Positions 61,213 through 64,000 of a DNA stretch of 64,000 nt are shown one piece after another. The stretch comes from Bacillota bacterium. Lineage in GTDB: Bacteria > Bacillota > Clostridia > Oscillospirales > Ruminococcaceae. The stretch covers positions 6,260 through 70,259 of the forward strand of contig JAEWLW010000075.1 in assembly GCA_023457355.1 (NCBI GenBank), written 5' to 3'. Every line of letters begins with the position of its first letter. Position 1 is the stretch's first letter. The notes beneath the pieces were generated by a model, which was not told where the DNA came from, did not search any database, and saw nothing but the letters and a program-made list of their open reading frames with translations. The position numbers and the translations under genes were made by a program.

Positions 61213-62709
61213 ATGCAGTACACCAGCACAAGAGATAAAACACTTTCGGTGACCTCGTCCTTTGCCATTGCCAACGGCATTTCGCCGGAGGGTGGGCTTT
61301 ATGTTCCCGAGACATTGCCCGGCGTGGGCGAGGCGTGGCTGACCGATCTTCTCGAAAAAGAGTACCACGACCGTGCCGAACAGGTGCTCTCGCTGTTTTT
61401 GACCGATTTCACAGCCGAGGAGCTGCACACGGCGGTGCTTGACGCCTATACCGACGGCGTATTTGAAGAGGATTGGGCGGCGCCGCTTTCCGATCTTTCC
61501 GACGGGCGCTTTGTGCTTGAACTCTGGCACGGCCCAACCTGTGCCTTTAAGGATATGGCGCTGCAACTGCTGCCGCGCCTGATGGTGCCCGCGGCCAAGC
61601 GCGCGTTGGGCGGCAAGCAGATCATGATTCTGGTGGCGACGTCCGGCGATACCGGCAAGGCGGCGCTGGAGGGCTTTTGCGACGTCAAGGGCGTTAAAAT
61701 CGCCGTTTTTTACCCCGACGAGGGCGTCAGCCCCATGCAGCAGCTGCAAATGGTGACCCAGCGGGGCGCAAATGTGGCGGTTTACGCCATTGAGGGCAAT
61801 TTTGATAATGCCCAGACCGAGGTTAAAAAGATTTTTACCGACAAGAAGATCATAGAACGCCTCGCTGTGCGCAATACGGTGTTTTCTTCGGCGAATTCCA
61901 TCAACTGGGGACGCCTTGTCCCGCAGATTGTCTACTATTTTTCGGCTTACGCCGACATGGTTGGCTGCGCGTGCATCAAGCAGGGCGACCCGGTGAACTT
62001 TGTTGTGCCCACCGGCAACTTCGGCAATATTCTGGCGGGCTATTACGCCAAGAGAATGGGTCTGCCGGTCCATAAGCTGATCTGTGCTTCCAACAGCAAC
62101 AATGTGCTGACCGATTTCATCAACGACGGCGTTTACGATGCCAACCGCGCATTCTTTACCACCCTCTCGCCTTCGATGGATATTCTTGTCTCTTCCAACC
62201 TGGAGCGCCTTTTGTTTGAACTGACCGACCGCGACAGCGAAGCGGTGTGCGACATGATGGAGAAGCTTTCAAAAGAGCGCCGCTATGCGATCAGCGACGA
62301 GATGAAGGCGCGTCTGACGGAGGATTTCTGGGGCGGCTACATTGACGACGCACATTGCGCTGCCGTCATTAAAAAGACGCTGGATGAGGTTGGCTATCTC
62401 GTCGACCCCCACACCGCTGTGGCGCTGGGCGTTTATGACGACTACAAGGCGGCCACGGGCGATACGCTGCCCACCGTTATTATTTCAACGGCTTCCCCCT
62501 TTAAGTTTGCCGGCAGTGTGTTAAAAGCACTGGAGTGTACGCTGCCTGCCGACGAATTTGCAGCGGTTCGAATGCTTGCCAGGAATACCGGCGTGCCGGT
62601 TCCTGAAAGCCTTGAGGCGCTTGAAAATAAAAAGATCCGTTTTTCAAAGGTCATTCTCCCCAGCGAAATGCCCGAAGAGATTGAAGCGTTCGCTTCGAAT
62701 ATCAAGTAG
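61213..62709 (+). CDS. thrC: Threonine synthase
   Basis: A 498-residue PLP enzyme that converts O-phosphohomoserine to threonine. The PLP Lys113 is in HGPTCAFKDMALQL; VATSGDTGKAALEGF and VPTGNFGNILAGYYAKRMG are the phosphate and cofactor loops. YTSTRDKTLSVTSSFAIANG at the N-terminus matches the long (fungal/Gram-negative-like) type of ThrC. GAAAGGATG lies upstream of the ATG. No other threonine biosynthesis gene is adjacent. Confidence 0.95.
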   Translation: MQYTSTRDKTLSVTSSFAIANGISPEGGLYVPETLPGVGEAWLTDLLEKEYHDRAEQVLSLFLTDFTAEELHTAVLDAYTDGVFEEDWAAPLSDLSDGRFVLELWHGPTCAFKDMALQLLPRLMVPAAKRALGGKQIMILVATSGDTGKAALEGFCDVKGVKIAVFYPDEGVSPMQQLQMVTQRGANVAVYAIEGNFDNAQTEVKKIFTDKKIIERLAVRNTVFSSANSINWGRLVPQIVYYFSAYADMVGCACIKQGDPVNFVVPTGNFGNILAGYYAKRMGLPVHKLICASNSNNVLTDFINDGVYDANRAFFTTLSPSMDILVSSNLERLLFELTDRDSEAVCDMMEKLSKERRYAISDEMKARLTEDFWGGYIDDAHCAAVIKKTLDEVGYLVDPHTAVALGVYDDYKAATGDTLPTVIISTASPFKFAGSVLKALECTLPADEFAAVRMLARNTGVPVPESLEALENKKIRFSKVILPSEMPEEIEAFASNIK

Positions 62710-62848
62710 CCCGCCGGTGTGTGCGAGGAAAGGCGCCGCAGGCATCCTGCCGCCCGCTGTGATAAGCGGCGCCAAGCTGCCATTCGTTTTGTACCCGCAC
62801 GCCGGACTAAAAACAGATTTGAATTCTGACCACGGATTTTCAGCGAAA

Positions 62849-62896
62849 ATGCCAGGCGCTCAAAACTGTATAAACAGCGCTTTGAACGCCTGGCAT
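62849..62896. terminator. Hairpin between thrC and DUF1540 gene
   Basis: ATGCCAGGCG plus CTCAAA pair with TTTGAA plus CGCCTGGCAT, one mismatch, around a 16-base loop. There is no T-run; it may be a bidirectional 3'-end structure for the two convergent genes. Confidence 0.5.
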
Positions 62897-62928
62897 CGTT
62901 TGGCCCGGGCTTAAATTGTCGGCAGCGG

Positions 62929-63132
62929 TTAAACGGCCTGATAGCCGGATTTGTACGGCGTTTTTGGACGGAAAGTGGCGCACTGTGTCTCGCCGCTGCA
63001 GCTGGCTGTGCAGCTGTTGGCGGCCATGGCGCCCACTTCTACCGTAGACGCGGTGCAGTGGCAGTGGTCATCATTATAAGCACAGTTGACGACATCGCAG
63101 TAGATGTTGTTTTTCGGTTCGCCTTCGCGCAT
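62929..63132 (-). CDS. DUF1540 small cysteine-rich protein
   Basis: A 67-residue protein with Cys-rich motifs IYCDVVNCAYNDDHCHCTAS and NSCTASCSGETQCATF, which match the DUF1540 domain (possible metal binding). AGGAGGTG precedes the ATG. It is divergent from a metallophosphoesterase gene 74 bases away. The family is common in Clostridia, often in spore-formers, with no established role. Confidence 0.88.
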   Translation of the reverse strand: MREGEPKNNIYCDVVNCAYNDDHCHCTASTVEVGAMAANSCTASCSGETQCATFRPKTPYKSGYQAV

Positions 63133-63206
63133 GGGATTTCACCTCCTCAAATCAGGTTAAAAACAGTATCTGCCGCGCGGTTTAGATTATTCCGACAGGA
63201 GGCCGT

Positions 63207-63890
63207 ATGTCAATTTTTACGATAGGCGATCTTCATCTTTCCATCGCCTGTGATAAACCGATGGATATTTTTCCGGGGTGGCACAATTATGTCGCTGAAA
63301 TTACAAATAATTGGAACGCCCAGGTGTCCGGTTCGGACACCGTTGTGCTGGCCGGGGATATTTCCTGGGGAATGACGCTGGAGGAGGCCGCCGCCGATTT
63401 TGCGTATATCGACGCGCTGCCCGGCAGGAAGGTCATTCTAAAGGGAAATCATGATTATTGGTGGAACAGCCGCCGTAAAATGGAGGCTTTTTTTGAAAGC
63501 CGGGGATTAAGCACGCTGTCGATTCTCCATAATAGCTGTATTGCGTCCGAGGACATTGCCATCTGCGGCACCCGTGGCTGGATGCTGGAAGATTCGTCCC
63601 CGCACGACCAAAAGGTGACCGCGCGCGAAGAGGGCCGGCTGAAAGCCTCGTTGGAGGATGCGAAGCGGACAGGGCTTGAACCGGTGGTTTTCCTGCACTA
63701 TCCGCCGGTTTTCGGCGGCAGTATTTCGGGCGGCATTATCGACCTGCTGCGCGAATATAACGTCAGACGCTGCTTCTACGGGCATCTGCACGGCGCGGCC
63801 TGTGCGCAGGCGTTTGAGGGGCAATATCTCGGCATTCAATTTGCGCTCGTGTCCGCCGATCATCTACGATTCCGCCTGAAAAGGCTTTGA
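63207..63890 (+). CDS. Calcineurin-type metallophosphoesterase
   Basis: A 227-residue metal-dependent phosphoesterase. FTIGDLHLS (Asp and His ligands), VLAGDISWG, ILKGNHDYWW with the catalytic His, VFLHYPPV and CFYGHLHG are the five family motifs in order. It is a stand-alone single-domain member; substrate unknown. ACAGGAGG lies upstream of the ATG. Confidence 0.92.
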   Translation: MSIFTIGDLHLSIACDKPMDIFPGWHNYVAEITNNWNAQVSGSDTVVLAGDISWGMTLEEAAADFAYIDALPGRKVILKGNHDYWWNSRRKMEAFFESRGLSTLSILHNSCIASEDIAICGTRGWMLEDSSPHDQKVTAREEGRLKASLEDAKRTGLEPVVFLHYPPVFGGSISGGIIDLLREYNVRRCFYGHLHGAACAQAFEGQYLGIQFALVSADHLRFRLKRL

Positions 63891-63974
63891 ATTCATAAGT
63901 TTTTAATAGTATTTTTGTTAAAATTGTGATATAATGCTAAGATGTAAATGTATACAAACAGGAGGAAAAAATAA

Positions 63975-64000
63975 ATGTCTCTGGTATCGTCTAAAAAGGT
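63975..64000 (+). CDS. Start of a further gene (partial)
   Basis: AGGAGG 7-12 bases upstream and an ATG begin a frame reading MSLVSSKKV to the window edge. A TATAAT box at 63930-63935 suggests a promoter nearby. The residues resemble the start of class II fructose-bisphosphate aldolases, but nine residues are too few to assign it. Confidence 0.5.

Noticed and set aside
63975..64000. Naming the last gene as fructose-bisphosphate aldolase
   Set aside because: Only nine residues are visible; the resemblance is too short to support a name.

Overview
The window looks like a chromosome segment of a spore-forming-type Clostridia bacterium, most likely Oscillospiraceae/Ruminococcaceae-like. Base composition is mid-range, Shine-Dalgarno sites are strong (AGGAGG) and TTG/GTG starts are common. 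The gene content is Gram-positive: HPr with Ser46, RbgA, RsgI-type anti-sigma, YIEGIA protein, DUF1540, T-box leader, BMP-type nucleoside importer. No rRNA, tRNA, CRISPR array, integrase or intact insertion sequence was found. Function calls come from reading motifs; no database search was possible.

Layout. 1-10.4 kb: a sugar PTS operon. It holds the end of an EIIB gene, EIIC, a class II ketose-bisphosphate aldolase, a small unknown membrane protein, a PRD/EIIA activator, EIIA, HPr, enzyme I, an IolC-like kinase carrying a one-base frameshift, an aldo/keto reductase and an RpiB/LacAB-type isomerase. Import plus isomerase, kinase and aldolase suggests a tagatose-6-P-like route to triose phosphates. 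11-20.7 kb: nucleoside salvage, with deoxyribose-phosphate aldolase, a four-gene BMP/Nup ABC importer and, convergently, a three-subunit xanthine-dehydrogenase-type molybdenum hydroxylase. 21-24 kb: a YIEGIA protein with its small partner, a ferritin-like protein and an unknown membrane protein. 24.5-33.2 kb: a cyclic beta-1,2-glucan synthase split into two polypeptides, a GT84/glycoamylase-like half and a GH94 half. 33.5-39 kb: DUF3870, alanine dehydrogenase behind an apparent attenuator, a DUF819 transporter, a transglutaminase-like protein and an M19 dipeptidase, together a likely peptide/amino-acid module. 39.3-41.3 kb: cstA under a T-box leader.

41.6-48.3 kb: cell-envelope genes, with an ECF-like sigma factor and its RsgI-like anti-sigma partner, a DUF4358 lipoprotein, an MBOAT acyltransferase and a DHHW protein, a D-Ala-D-Ala carboxypeptidase and DUF378. 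48.3-48.9 kb is a hairpin-rich non-coding block. 48.9-53 kb: patatin, RmuC, HD phosphohydrolase, YbaK and cyclophilin. 53-56.6 kb: an EIIC-EAL fusion (membrane sugar-binding-type domain joined to a c-di-GMP phosphodiesterase domain), a perfect 58-bp palindrome and a second orphan EIIC-type membrane protein. 57-64 kb: a HAD hydrolase, then the conserved block rplS-lepB-rbgA-rnhB-yraN, thrC, DUF1540, a metallophosphoesterase and the first codons of a further gene.

The most interesting items are the PTS-coupled isomerase/kinase/aldolase cluster and its frameshifted kinase at a GGGAAAA heptamer, the EIIC-EAL fusion, the split glucan synthase, the attenuator-like leader before ald, the T-box on cstA, and several unexplained inverted-repeat structures.
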